Positions 1 to 4,319 of a DNA stretch of 5,310 bases are shown piece by piece; position 1 is the first letter of the stretch; every line of letters starts with the position of its first letter. Made by a program: the position numbers and the translations under genes. The notes under the pieces are model-generated. The model saw only the letters and a list, made by a program, of their open reading frames with translations, made no database searches and was not told where the DNA came from. This DNA comes from Micavibrio aeruginosavorus (lineage in GTDB: Bacteria > Pseudomonadota > Alphaproteobacteria > Micavibrionales > Micavibrionaceae), in contig QFOT01000149.1 of assembly GCA_003241285.1 (NCBI GenBank), forward strand, positions 1 to 5,310. Reading direction: 5' to 3'.

Positions 1-9
1 ACAGCATAC

Positions 10-411
10 ATGAGTAGACCAGCCACAAAAGATCATATAGAGCCCGCCGATGTTTTAATCGGTCAAAGGATACGCCTGCGCCGTAATATCCTCGGCATGA
101 CACAGAGCGCCCTTGCAGAGCAACTTGGTGTCTCGTTCCAGCAGATTCAAAAATATGAAACTGGAAAAAATAAAGTTTACGCTTCCAAACTTTACCATAT
201 AGCCCAAATCCTGAAAATGCCGCTGACGGATTTCTTCGAGGAAGAAAAGCCGCGCAAAAAAGGCATGTCCGATCAGAAACAAGCAGCCTTTTCGAGCGCA
301 AATCCCCTGCTTGAACCGGAAACGCCTTTATTGCTGCGCGCTTATTATGAGATCAAAGATAAGAAGAAACGCAAAATGGCCATCGACCTGATGAAAAATT
401 TGAATTCCTGA
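10..411 (+). CDS. XRE-family helix-turn-helix transcriptional regulator upstream of metK
   Basis: A complete 133-residue cytoplasmic DNA-binding protein. Residues 17-77 form a Cro/CI-type (HTH_3) domain: GQRIRLRR at 18-25, then the helix-turn-helix around 30-52 (MTQSALAEQLGVSFQQIQKY followed by ETG), closing with LKMPLTDFF at 68-76. The phrase FQQIQKYETGKNK is typical of the short regulators that alphaproteobacteria carry just before metK. Residues 78-100 look like a charged, probably flexible linker. Residues 107-133 (LLLRAYYEIKD onward) form a conserved-looking C-terminal helix, perhaps for dimerisation. The ATG at 10 is the only sensible start, but only nine bases precede it and no Shine-Dalgarno is visible there. 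The stop is 77 bases before metK, with no terminator between, so co-transcription is possible. The family call is firm; the target genes are unknown. Control of itself or of metK is inference from position only. Confidence 0.93.
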   Translation: MSRPATKDHIEPADVLIGQRIRLRRNILGMTQSALAEQLGVSFQQIQKYETGKNKVYASKLYHIAQILKMPLTDFFEEEKPRKKGMSDQKQAAFSSANPLLEPETPLLLRAYYEIKDKKKRKMAIDLMKNLNS

Positions 412-453
412 CATCTGCTTCCCGCTACTTGCGACTCCCAATCTATAAGTATA

Positions 454-477
454 CCTTTGCTTACCTCTAAGCTAAGG
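454..477 (+). promoter_or_regulatory. Hairpin enclosing the metK Shine-Dalgarno sequence
   Basis: The metK ribosome-binding site AAGGGA (474-479) ends nine bases before the ATG at 489. Its first four bases (AAGG, 474-477) pair with CCTT (454-457). After a T-T mismatch (458/473) the stem continues as GCTTA (459-463) with TAAGC (468-472), closing a CCTC tetraloop (464-467). That makes nine base pairs around one mismatch, hiding most of the Shine-Dalgarno. An alternative pairing of TAAG (446-449) with CTTA (460-463) would open the hairpin, but it is only four pairs. Structures that block translation are a known way for SAM-synthesis genes to be controlled. I cannot fit this one to a riboswitch class I know, and ligand sensing is not shown. 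It would form only if transcription starts upstream of 454. Confidence 0.5.
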
Positions 478-488
478 GATCGTAATTG

Positions 489-1667
489 ATGAAAAACGGC
501 GTTTTAAAAGATTTTATATTCACAAGTGAATCAGTATCTGAAGGCCATCCGGATAAAGTTTGCGACAGGATTTCCGATGCTGTCGTAGATGCATTTCTTT
601 CCCGCGATCCCGTTTCCCGTACCGCCATCGAAACCGTTGCCACAACAGATTATGTCGGATTGATCGGTGAGATACGTTCCGAGGGAAATCTAAGTAAAGC
701 GGAAACTGAAGAAATTGTCCGTAACGCCATCAAAAAGATCGGTTACGAACAGGAAGGCTTTAACTGGAAGACTGTTCAGATCGACAATCGCCTTCATGCC
801 CAATCCGCCGATATTGCCGTCGGCGTTGATGCCGCATCCGATAAAGACGAAGGTGCCGGCGACCAAGGAATTATGTTTGGTTTCGCCTGTAACGAAACAC
901 CGAATTTAATGCCGGCCCCGATTTATTATTCGCATGCTATTTTGCGCGATCTTGCCGAAGGCCGTCATACAGGCACGTTTGCCGATTTGCGTCCGGATAT
1001 GAAATCGCAAGTGACGCTTGAATATAAAGACGGCAAGCCGATCCGTGCCAAATCTGTCGTAGTGTCGACACAGCATGCCGAGAGCGCAAATCAGAATGAT
1101 ATACGCGAACTCGTAAGATCGCGCGTCGAGAAAATCCTGCCTGCGGGTTGGATGTGCGATGACAACGAACTCTACGTCAACCCGACAGGCCGCTTTGTAA
1201 TTGGCGGGCCGGTGGGCGATTCAGGTTTAACAGGACGCAAGATTATCGTTGATACATACGGCGGCTCCGCACCCCATGGCGGCGGCGCATTCTCCGGTAA
1301 AGACCCGACGAAAGTTGACCGCTCAGCGGCTTACGCGGCTCGTTATATCGCCAAGAACATTGTGGCGGCTGGCTATGCAGAAAAATGCCTGATCCAGCTT
1401 TCTTACGCGATTGGCGTTTCCAAACCGATCTCCTTCTATGTGAACACGCAAGAAACAGGATCCCTTCCTGAAGCTAAAATCGCCGAAGCGGTTAATCAAC
1501 TGGTTAACCTCACCCCACGCGGTATCCGCGAGCATCTGCAACTCAACAAGCCGATCTATGAGCGCACTGCCGCCTACGGCCATTTTGGCCGCGAGCCGGA
1601 TGCGGATGGCGGTTTCTCATGGGAGAAGCTCGATCTTGTTGAGCCGCTTAGAAAAATTTTAGGATAG
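489..1667 (+). CDS. metK: S-adenosylmethionine synthetase (methionine adenosyltransferase)
   Basis: A full-length 392-residue cytosolic enzyme that makes S-adenosylmethionine from methionine and ATP, releasing phosphate and pyrophosphate; it normally works as a tetramer. Family signatures are all present: SESVSEGHPDK at 13-23, with the catalytic-type histidine at 20; GAGDQG at 122-127 (the ATP-binding hexapeptide); and GGGAFSGKD at 264-272 followed by KVDRSAAY (the phosphate-binding loop). AYGHFGR near the C-terminus (362-368) is also typical. The length is close to the roughly 384 residues of the E. coli enzyme, and no key residue is missing. I chose the ATG at 489 because AAGGGA lies nine bases upstream; the TTG directly before it (486) is in frame but less likely. 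It sits between an XRE regulator and trmB, a SAM-using enzyme. Its ribosome-binding site lies in a possible regulatory hairpin. Confidence 0.98.
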   Translation: MKNGVLKDFIFTSESVSEGHPDKVCDRISDAVVDAFLSRDPVSRTAIETVATTDYVGLIGEIRSEGNLSKAETEEIVRNAIKKIGYEQEGFNWKTVQIDNRLHAQSADIAVGVDAASDKDEGAGDQGIMFGFACNETPNLMPAPIYYSHAILRDLAEGRHTGTFADLRPDMKSQVTLEYKDGKPIRAKSVVVSTQHAESANQNDIRELVRSRVEKILPAGWMCDDNELYVNPTGRFVIGGPVGDSGLTGRKIIVDTYGGSAPHGGGAFSGKDPTKVDRSAAYAARYIAKNIVAAGYAEKCLIQLSYAIGVSKPISFYVNTQETGSLPEAKIAEAVNQLVNLTPRGIREHLQLNKPIYERTAAYGHFGREPDADGGFSWEKLDLVEPLRKILG

Positions 1668-1703
1668 TTGGAAAATTCTTGGCTAAACAGCTTTAATCCT
1701 TTA

Positions 1704-1715
1704 CGTCATTCCCCG
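1704..1715. repeat. Twelve-base end fragment of the palindromic repeat, next to the trmB start
   Basis: CGTCATTCCCCG is the exact reverse complement of positions 2810-2821, the right-hand end of the second palindromic unit of the downstream repeat cluster. It ends two bases before the trmB ATG, where a Shine-Dalgarno would normally sit. It may be a degenerate remnant of the repeat. No matching second arm is visible nearby, so chance similarity is not excluded. Confidence 0.4.
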
Positions 1716-1717
1716 TT

Positions 1718-2422
1718 ATGAACGTACAGAACCCGCAAGATAAAAAGCCACGCCTTGTCTATGGTCGCCGTAAAGGGAAACCTTTGAGTGTTGGACGGGC
1801 GTTAGTGATGGATGAGCTCTATCCAAAACTCGCCATTCCCAAAGAGATTTTACGCCAAGATAAAACCACAACACCGAAAGATATTTTCGGGGTTGAGCCT
1901 AAAACATTTCATTTTGAAATCGGCTTTGGCGGCGGCGAGCATTTGAAATGGCGGATGGAGCAAAATCCGGACGATCATTTTATCGGCGCGGAGATTTTCT
2001 ATAACGGGGTCGCTTCGCTTTTAAAATCGGTTAACGATATACCGCATGATAATTTGCGCGTGTGGATGGACGATGCCTTGATCGTGCTCAACTCCCTGCC
2101 CGATGCGTGCATCGATTATATGTATATCCTCAATCCCGATCCATGGCCCAAAGCGCGGCACCATCATCGCCGTATGGTGACGAAGGATAATCTGGATGTG
2201 TTTGCCCGCGTGTTGAAACGAGGCGCTACTTTGTTGGAAACGACGGATGTGGCGACTCTATCCGAATGGATGGTGGAGCATACGGATAACCATCCGGCAT
2301 TTGAGTTTACGAATAGAGACGACATTTATACGCCCCCCGAAGGATGGGAACCGACACGCTATGAGAATAAGGGCAAGGTTGCAGGGCGTCGGCAGAGTTA
2401 TTTGATTTTTAGACGCATTTAA
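1718..2422 (+). CDS. trmB: tRNA (guanine-N7-)-methyltransferase
   Basis: A complete 234-residue SAM-dependent enzyme that makes 7-methylguanosine at position 46 in the variable loop of many tRNAs. The Rossmann-type methyltransferase fold begins around residue 63. FEIGFGGGEHL (66-76) is the SAM-binding motif I, and FIGAEIFYNG (88-97) follows as the next strand and acidic residue. NPDPWPKARHHHRR (139-152) is the hallmark TrmB motif with its catalytic aspartate. PTRYENKG (212-219) is the conserved C-terminal tRNA/SAM-contact segment. Near the N-terminus, YGRRKGKPL (15-23) matches the usual basic lead-in. Size is normal. The ATG at 1718 is chosen because it directly precedes that lead-in, yet no purine-rich Shine-Dalgarno is visible upstream; the preceding bases are a repeat fragment. 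It lies 50 bases after metK, probably in the same transcript, so supplier and user of SAM are adjacent. Confidence 0.96.
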   Translation: MNVQNPQDKKPRLVYGRRKGKPLSVGRALVMDELYPKLAIPKEILRQDKTTTPKDIFGVEPKTFHFEIGFGGGEHLKWRMEQNPDDHFIGAEIFYNGVASLLKSVNDIPHDNLRVWMDDALIVLNSLPDACIDYMYILNPDPWPKARHHHRRMVTKDNLDVFARVLKRGATLLETTDVATLSEWMVEHTDNHPAFEFTNRDDIYTPPEGWEPTRYENKGKVAGRRQSYLIFRRI

Positions 2423-2500
2423 TGCAAGACGGCTAATGTAATAGTATAATCATTGAGTTGGGTTAGGCTCCTACTTCGTTTTGCGATTTTTTAAGGATTT

Positions 2501-2638
2501 AAACCACCAAGACACAAAGACACCAAGTCTATCGTGATTGTCATGTCGAACGTATGTGAGACATCTCCTCTTGAAGATAAGATTTCTCGTCTCGCTCGGA
2601 ATAACCAAACTCTTAGTGTCTTTGTGTCTTGGTGGTTT
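2501..2638. repeat. Long inverted repeat with 23-base perfect arms
   Basis: The left arm (2501-2523) begins AAACCACCAAGACACAAA. The right arm (2616-2638) is its exact reverse complement over 23 bases, and three more pairs follow inward after one mismatch (2525-2527 with 2612-2614). The arms flank 92 bases. The text 'CACCAAGACACAAAGACACC' belongs to a type of intergenic repeat I recall from many unrelated bacterial genomes. The right arm runs into T5 then A6, so a transcript could form a very strong hairpin and might terminate in either direction. That function is inference; the inverted repeat itself is directly visible. Confidence 0.85.
2540..2605. repeat. Imperfect palindrome nested inside the long inverted repeat
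   Basis: The left arm GTCATGTCGAACG (from 2540) through ACATCT (to 2566) is an imperfect reverse complement of AGATTTCTCG through CTCGGAATAAC (2579-2605), with about 14 bases between them. The best-matched parts are the outer ends (GTCAT with GGAATAAC) and the inner GAGACATCT/AGATTTCTC. It resembles the widespread 'GTCAT..CGAG..' dispersed palindromes, and its GTCAT end recalls the other palindromes in this stretch. It is more diverged than the outer arms. Either it inserted into an older repeat or both form one composite element. Confidence 0.55.
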
Positions 2639-2650
2639 TTAAAAAATTTC

Positions 2651-2689
2651 TGTCTATTTCGTTTGTCGTTTTGTCTATTTCGTTCGTCG
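2651..2689. repeat. Tandem direct duplication of a 21-base unit
   Basis: TGTCTATTTCGTTTGTCG (2651-2668) recurs at 2672-2689 with a single T-to-C difference, a period of 21 bases with TTT between copies. Two copies only, in non-coding sequence just right of the long inverted repeat. Probably replication slippage; no function is suggested by the sequence. Confidence 0.75.
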
Positions 2690-2731
2690 ATATTCAACTT
2701 TGTCATTAATAATCCGTTTTTCATTATTTAT

Positions 2732-2769
2732 CGTCATCGCCTGAATTCGTAGAATTCTGAGGCGATCCA
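2732..2769 (-). repeat. Palindromic unit A1 (minus-oriented), GAATTC-bearing hairpin
   Basis: The unit folds as ATCGCCT (2736-2742) with AGGCGAT (2760-2766), then GAATTC (2743-2748) with GAATTC (2752-2757), closing a three-base loop GTA and leaving TG (2758-2759) bulged on one side. Read on the minus strand it starts TGG and ends GACG, the same flanks as unit A2 at 2782-2821. Together A1 and A2 form a head-to-head pair separated by 12 bases. The stem is 13 base pairs in 38 bases. Confidence 0.8.
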
Positions 2770-2781
2770 CGGTGATGCGTC

Positions 2782-2821
2782 TGGATTCCCCCTAGAATTC
2801 TTACGAATTCGGGGAATGACG
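2782..2821 (+). repeat. Palindromic unit A2 (plus-oriented), GAATTC-bearing hairpin
   Basis: TGG (2782-2784), then ATTCCCC (2785-2791) paired with GGGGAAT (2811-2817), bulge CTA (2792-2794), GAATTC (2795-2800) paired with GAATTC (2805-2810) around loop TTAC, then GACG (2818-2821). It is an inverted copy of A1: same flanks, bulge on the same side, same GAATTC inner stem and near-identical loop. Where the outer stems differ, both partners changed. The ATTCCC...GGGAAT core resembles the Neisseria dRS3 repeat core, though the spacing here is longer. Confidence 0.8.
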
Positions 2822-2879
2822 GATTTTATAATACTTCGTTTGTATTTTAGATTTCTTCGCCCGCCGAGTCCTACATCTT

Positions 2880-2890
2880 GGGGAATCCAG
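2880..2890. repeat. Isolated repeat end (half-unit)
   Basis: GGGGAATCCAG is the exact reverse complement of CTGGATTCCCC at 2781-2791, the left end of unit A2. No matching right end (a GTCATTCCCC-type sequence) lies within the 58 bases to its left, so it appears to be a half-unit or a remnant. The last four bases, CCAG, also pair with CTGG at 2896-2899 across five A residues. Confidence 0.5.
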
Positions 2891-2903
2891 AAAAACTGGC
2901 TGC

Positions 2904-2931
2904 TTTAACTGACGTAAAGCTACGGTATAAT
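2904..2931 (+). promoter_or_regulatory. Weak candidate sigma-70 promoter in the repeat region
   Basis: A perfect TATAAT (2926-2931) lies 16 bases after TTTAAC (2904-2909), a poor -35 match. If active, it would transcribe rightward through the second pair of palindromes and then antisense to the orphan gene. No gene on this strand follows until rimP. In AT-rich intergenic DNA such boxes arise by chance, so this is a low-confidence entry. Confidence 0.2.
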
Positions 2932-2967
2932 GATTATAGGATTAATTTCCTGTTATGTCAAGCGATC

Positions 2968-3062
2968 TGTCATTGCGAGAATAGCGAAGCAATCCATACG
3001 ATAAAGAAGCGGAACCACTATCTGGATTGCCACGTCGGCCTATCGGCCTCCTTGCAATGACG
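2968..3062. repeat. Head-to-head pair of palindromic units (B1 minus, B2 plus)
   Basis: Outer arms GTCATTGC (2969-2976) and GCAATGAC (3054-3061) are exact inverted repeats, and so are the inner GCAATCCA (2989-2996) and TGGATTGC (3023-3030). This resolves into two units. B2 (3023-3062) reads TGG, ATTGC, an inner GGCC-TATC-GGCC hairpin (3037-3048), GCAAT, GACG. B1 (2968-2996, minus strand) reads TGG, ATTGC, a short middle, GCAAT, GACA. Both share the TGGAT...ATGAC architecture of units A1 and A2. The right end is seven bases from the stop of the orphan gene. This type of 'GTCATTGC...GCAATCCA' palindrome is known as a dispersed intergenic repeat in many bacteria; mobility here is inferred. Confidence 0.8.
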
Positions 3063-3068
3063 ATTTGG

Positions 3069-3560
3069 TTATTTCGGATTTGGCACTTCAGGCGAAAGGC
3101 CTGCCATCGCCCTTAACTCTTCAGTACTTAAATCTAAGTATATAACTCTTTCGGCTAGTCGATCCAAATTCTTCATATGCTTTTCGATACCATGTGAATT
3201 AAAAACGAAGGAAAAAATATTTTTCATCCTTTGTTCAAATGTCAAATCAGGTTTACTGGCTTGATTATAAAGCGTTATTAAAGCACCAGCTTTGATGTTT
3301 AATTTTTCTTGAGCAATATCTCTGTCCTTACTTTTGGAAACACCTTTCTTCTCATCGCCCCAACCAATGCTATATTTAAAAGCTAATCGTGCATATGCAG
3401 TGATATTTCCGGCATTAGCTTGGCTTTCAAATTCTCTGGTCTCTTTTATTCCTTCAGACCACGCGCCTTCGTAATTAGCTGCCAAAGTTTCAGCACTAAC
3501 AATATATGGAGGCCCGCTAGCTCCATATGCCCCTGTAAAAACGCCCCAACTTTGTGTCAT
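3069..3560 (-). CDS. Hypothetical protein, orphan gene between trmB and rimP
   Basis: A 163-residue protein I do not recognise. There is no signal peptide or membrane segment, so it is probably cytosolic and largely helical from residue 24 on. Residues 48-93 (ANAGNITAYARLAFKYS..., then GV, a basic stretch and ...KAGAL) faintly resemble one Sel1-like/TPR-type helical repeat with an insertion; this is a weak resemblance. The middle (69-85) is highly charged, and the C-terminus ends proline-rich (SPEVPNPK). The gene looks real: AAAGGAG (3567-3573 on the minus strand) sits six bases before the ATG, and a TTGACA-type promoter lies upstream. It runs opposite to all neighbours. It is AT-rich: blocks 3121-3180 and 3301-3360 contain 20 and 23 G/C of 60, against 31 in metK (1201-1260) and 36 in nusA (4801-4860). 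Recent acquisition is a reasonable inference. Confidence 0.75.
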   Translation of the reverse strand: MTQSWGVFTGAYGASGPPYIVSAETLAANYEGAWSEGIKETREFESQANAGNITAYARLAFKYSIGWGDEKKGVSKSKDRDIAQEKLNIKAGALITLYNQASKPDLTFEQRMKNIFSFVFNSHGIEKHMKNLDRLAERVIYLDLSTEELRAMAGLSPEVPNPK

Positions 3561-3583
3561 GAAAAACTCCTTTGCTAATTTTG

Positions 3584-3612
3584 CTTGTACATAAGAAAAT
3601 TTTTTATGTCAA
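3584..3612 (-). promoter_or_regulatory. Candidate sigma-70 promoter for the orphan gene
   Basis: On the minus strand a perfect TTGACA (3607-3612) is followed after 17 bases by TACAAG (3584-3589), a four-of-six -10 match. Transcription would start near 3577 and give a very short leader directly before AAAGGAG. It is back-to-back with the rimP promoter: the two -35 boxes are 16 bases apart. Confidence 0.5.
3589..3609. promoter_or_regulatory. 21-base palindrome filling the orphan-gene promoter spacer; possible operator
   Basis: The sequence ACATAAGAAAA...TTTTTTATGT is symmetric about 3599, with nine of ten positions pairing; the only mismatch is 3595/3603. It covers the whole spacer between the -35 and -10 boxes and overlaps both. 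This is a classic place for a repressor operator. It is AT-rich, so some symmetry could be chance, and no cognate regulator is identified. Confidence 0.4.
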
Positions 3613-3628
3613 ACTTTGAACAAAAATC

Positions 3629-3657
3629 TTGCAAACATTGTAAAACCTGCCTATAAC
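3629..3657 (+). promoter_or_regulatory. Candidate sigma-70 promoter for rimP-nusA
   Basis: TTGCAA (3629-3634, four of six) and TATAAC (3652-3657, five of six) are separated by exactly 17 bases. Transcription would begin near 3664, giving a leader of about 74 bases before the rimP ATG and placing the intrinsic terminator (3686-3715) inside it. A second weaker pair, TTGAAC (3616-3621) with TGTAAA (3639-3644), overlaps it. Confidence 0.5.
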
Positions 3658-3685
3658 GTTCCCCATAACTACCTGAATTTAACAG

Positions 3686-3715
3686 GGTGGGCTCGAAAAG
3701 AGGCCCGCCTTTTTT
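3686..3715 (+). terminator. Intrinsic terminator in the rimP leader (probable attenuator)
   Basis: GGTGGGC (3686-3692) pairs with GCCCGCC (3703-3709), with one G-T pair. TC (3693-3694) then pairs with GA (3700-3701), with G3702 bulged, around the loop GAAAA, and six T residues follow (3710-3715). This is a textbook Rho-independent terminator on the plus strand. It lies 22 bases before the rimP ATG and downstream of the likely rimP promoter, so it would cut off rimP-nusA unless read through. From memory, rimP leaders ending in such a terminator are a described bacterial attenuator type. NusA acts on termination, so feedback is plausible but inferred. It could also simply stop read-through from upstream. 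Confidence 0.8.
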
Positions 3716-3737
3716 GTTACCTAAAGCACTGAGATAC

Positions 3738-4319
3738 ATGAAACAAACGCCTCTAGAGCGCAAGATTACAGAGATTATCGACCCAGTCGTCAAGGACTTG
3801 GGGTTTGATATCGTTCAGGTTCGCCTGATCGGCACGACGAAAATGCAGACGCTGCAAATTCTGGCCGAAGATCCTGAAACCGGACGCATCGATTTAAACG
3901 GCTGCACCGCTGTTTCACGTGCTGTTTCCGCGATATTAGATGTTGAAGACCCTATTCCGGGGGCGTATCAATTGGAAGTCAGCTCACCTGGCGTGGACCG
4001 ACCGCTGATGAAGCCGCAGGATTTTATAAAATATAAAGGCCTCGATATTTCTGTCGAAACCGAAATGCCGCTTAATAACGGTCAGAAGCGCTTTAAAGGC
4101 AAACTGGCCGATTTTAGCGATAATGTCATTTACATGGCGAGCGAATCCGGCGATGTAAAAATCGATTTTGACGATATCGCCAAGGCAAAGCTGGTTCTGA
4201 CGGAAGAATTGGTAACGGGCAAAGCCAAAGGCCAGAAAAAGAATTTAAACCCGCAGCGTAAAATCAAACAGAAAAACGCTGCCCCTGAAGTTGAAGACCT
4301 TGAAAGTGAGGAACTATGA
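3738..4319 (+). CDS. rimP: Ribosome maturation factor RimP
   Basis: A complete 193-residue cytosolic protein needed for maturation of the small (30S) ribosomal subunit. The N-terminal alpha/beta domain covers about residues 5-85, with the diagnostic YQLEVSSPGVDRPL at 77-90. A C-terminal Sm-like beta-barrel follows (about 91-157: FIKYKG at 96-101, then strands through FKGKLADFSDNVIYM and KIDFDDIAKAKL). Residues 160-193 are an extra tail, first basic and lysine-rich, then acidic (EVEDLESEEL), longer than in the short family members and probably disordered. I chose the ATG at 3738: the in-frame GTG at 3687 lies inside the terminator hairpin and would add residues unlike RimP. The local Shine-Dalgarno is weak (GAG at 3731-3733). 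It overlaps nusA by four bases (ATGA), which suggests translational coupling. Confidence 0.95.
   Translation: MKQTPLERKITEIIDPVVKDLGFDIVQVRLIGTTKMQTLQILAEDPETGRIDLNGCTAVSRAVSAILDVEDPIPGAYQLEVSSPGVDRPLMKPQDFIKYKGLDISVETEMPLNNGQKRFKGKLADFSDNVIYMASESGDVKIDFDDIAKAKLVLTEELVTGKAKGQKKNLNPQRKIKQKNAAPEVEDLESEEL

Larger units (their letters stand above)
2423..3068. other. Gene-free, repeat-rich stretch between trmB and the orphan gene
   Basis: These 646 bases hold no coding region I would defend. Short open frames exist on both strands, but they translate repeat arms and have no family resemblance. From left to right the stretch contains unassigned AT-rich sequence (2423-2500), a long inverted repeat with a nested palindrome (2501-2638), a 21-base tandem duplication (2651-2689), an inverted pair of GAATTC-bearing palindromes (2732-2821), AT-rich sequence with two TATAAT boxes, an isolated repeat end (2880-2890), and a second inverted pair of palindromes (2968-3062). 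No transposase gene is present. No clear terminator with a U-tract directly follows trmB. Confidence 0.75.

Noticed and set aside
412..488. SAM-II, SAM-V or SAM/SAH riboswitch upstream of metK
   Set aside because: AGCTAAGGG near the metK start recalls the 3' end of SAM-II RNAs, but the pseudoknot stem and the required middle segment cannot be laid out. Only a simple hairpin is supported.
486..488. TTG start codon for metK
   Set aside because: The adjacent in-frame ATG at 489 has proper spacing from AAGGGA and gives the usual MetK N-terminus.
2491..2752. Short open frames on both strands (77 and 72 codons)
   Set aside because: They translate the inverted-repeat arms and the 21-base duplication, with no ribosome-binding site or recognisable protein family.
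2878..3060. 60-codon plus-strand open frame
   Set aside because: It runs through the half-repeat and the B palindromes and stops in the GCAATGA repeat end; nothing suggests it is coding.
2501..3062. CRISPR array
   Set aside because: The repeats are palindromic, irregularly spaced and of different sequence. There are no regular repeat-spacer units or cas genes.
3687..3737. Upstream GTG start extending RimP by 17 residues
   Set aside because: It lies inside the terminator stem, has no Shine-Dalgarno, and the added residues do not resemble RimP.
3561..3737. tRNA gene before rimP, as in gammaproteobacteria (metY)
   Set aside because: No cloverleaf or T-loop motif is present; the stretch is explained by divergent promoters and a terminator.
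2423..3737. Insertion sequence or undescribed defence system
   Set aside because: There is no transposase, nuclease, toxin-antitoxin pair or multi-gene cassette; only repeats and a single unknown gene are present.
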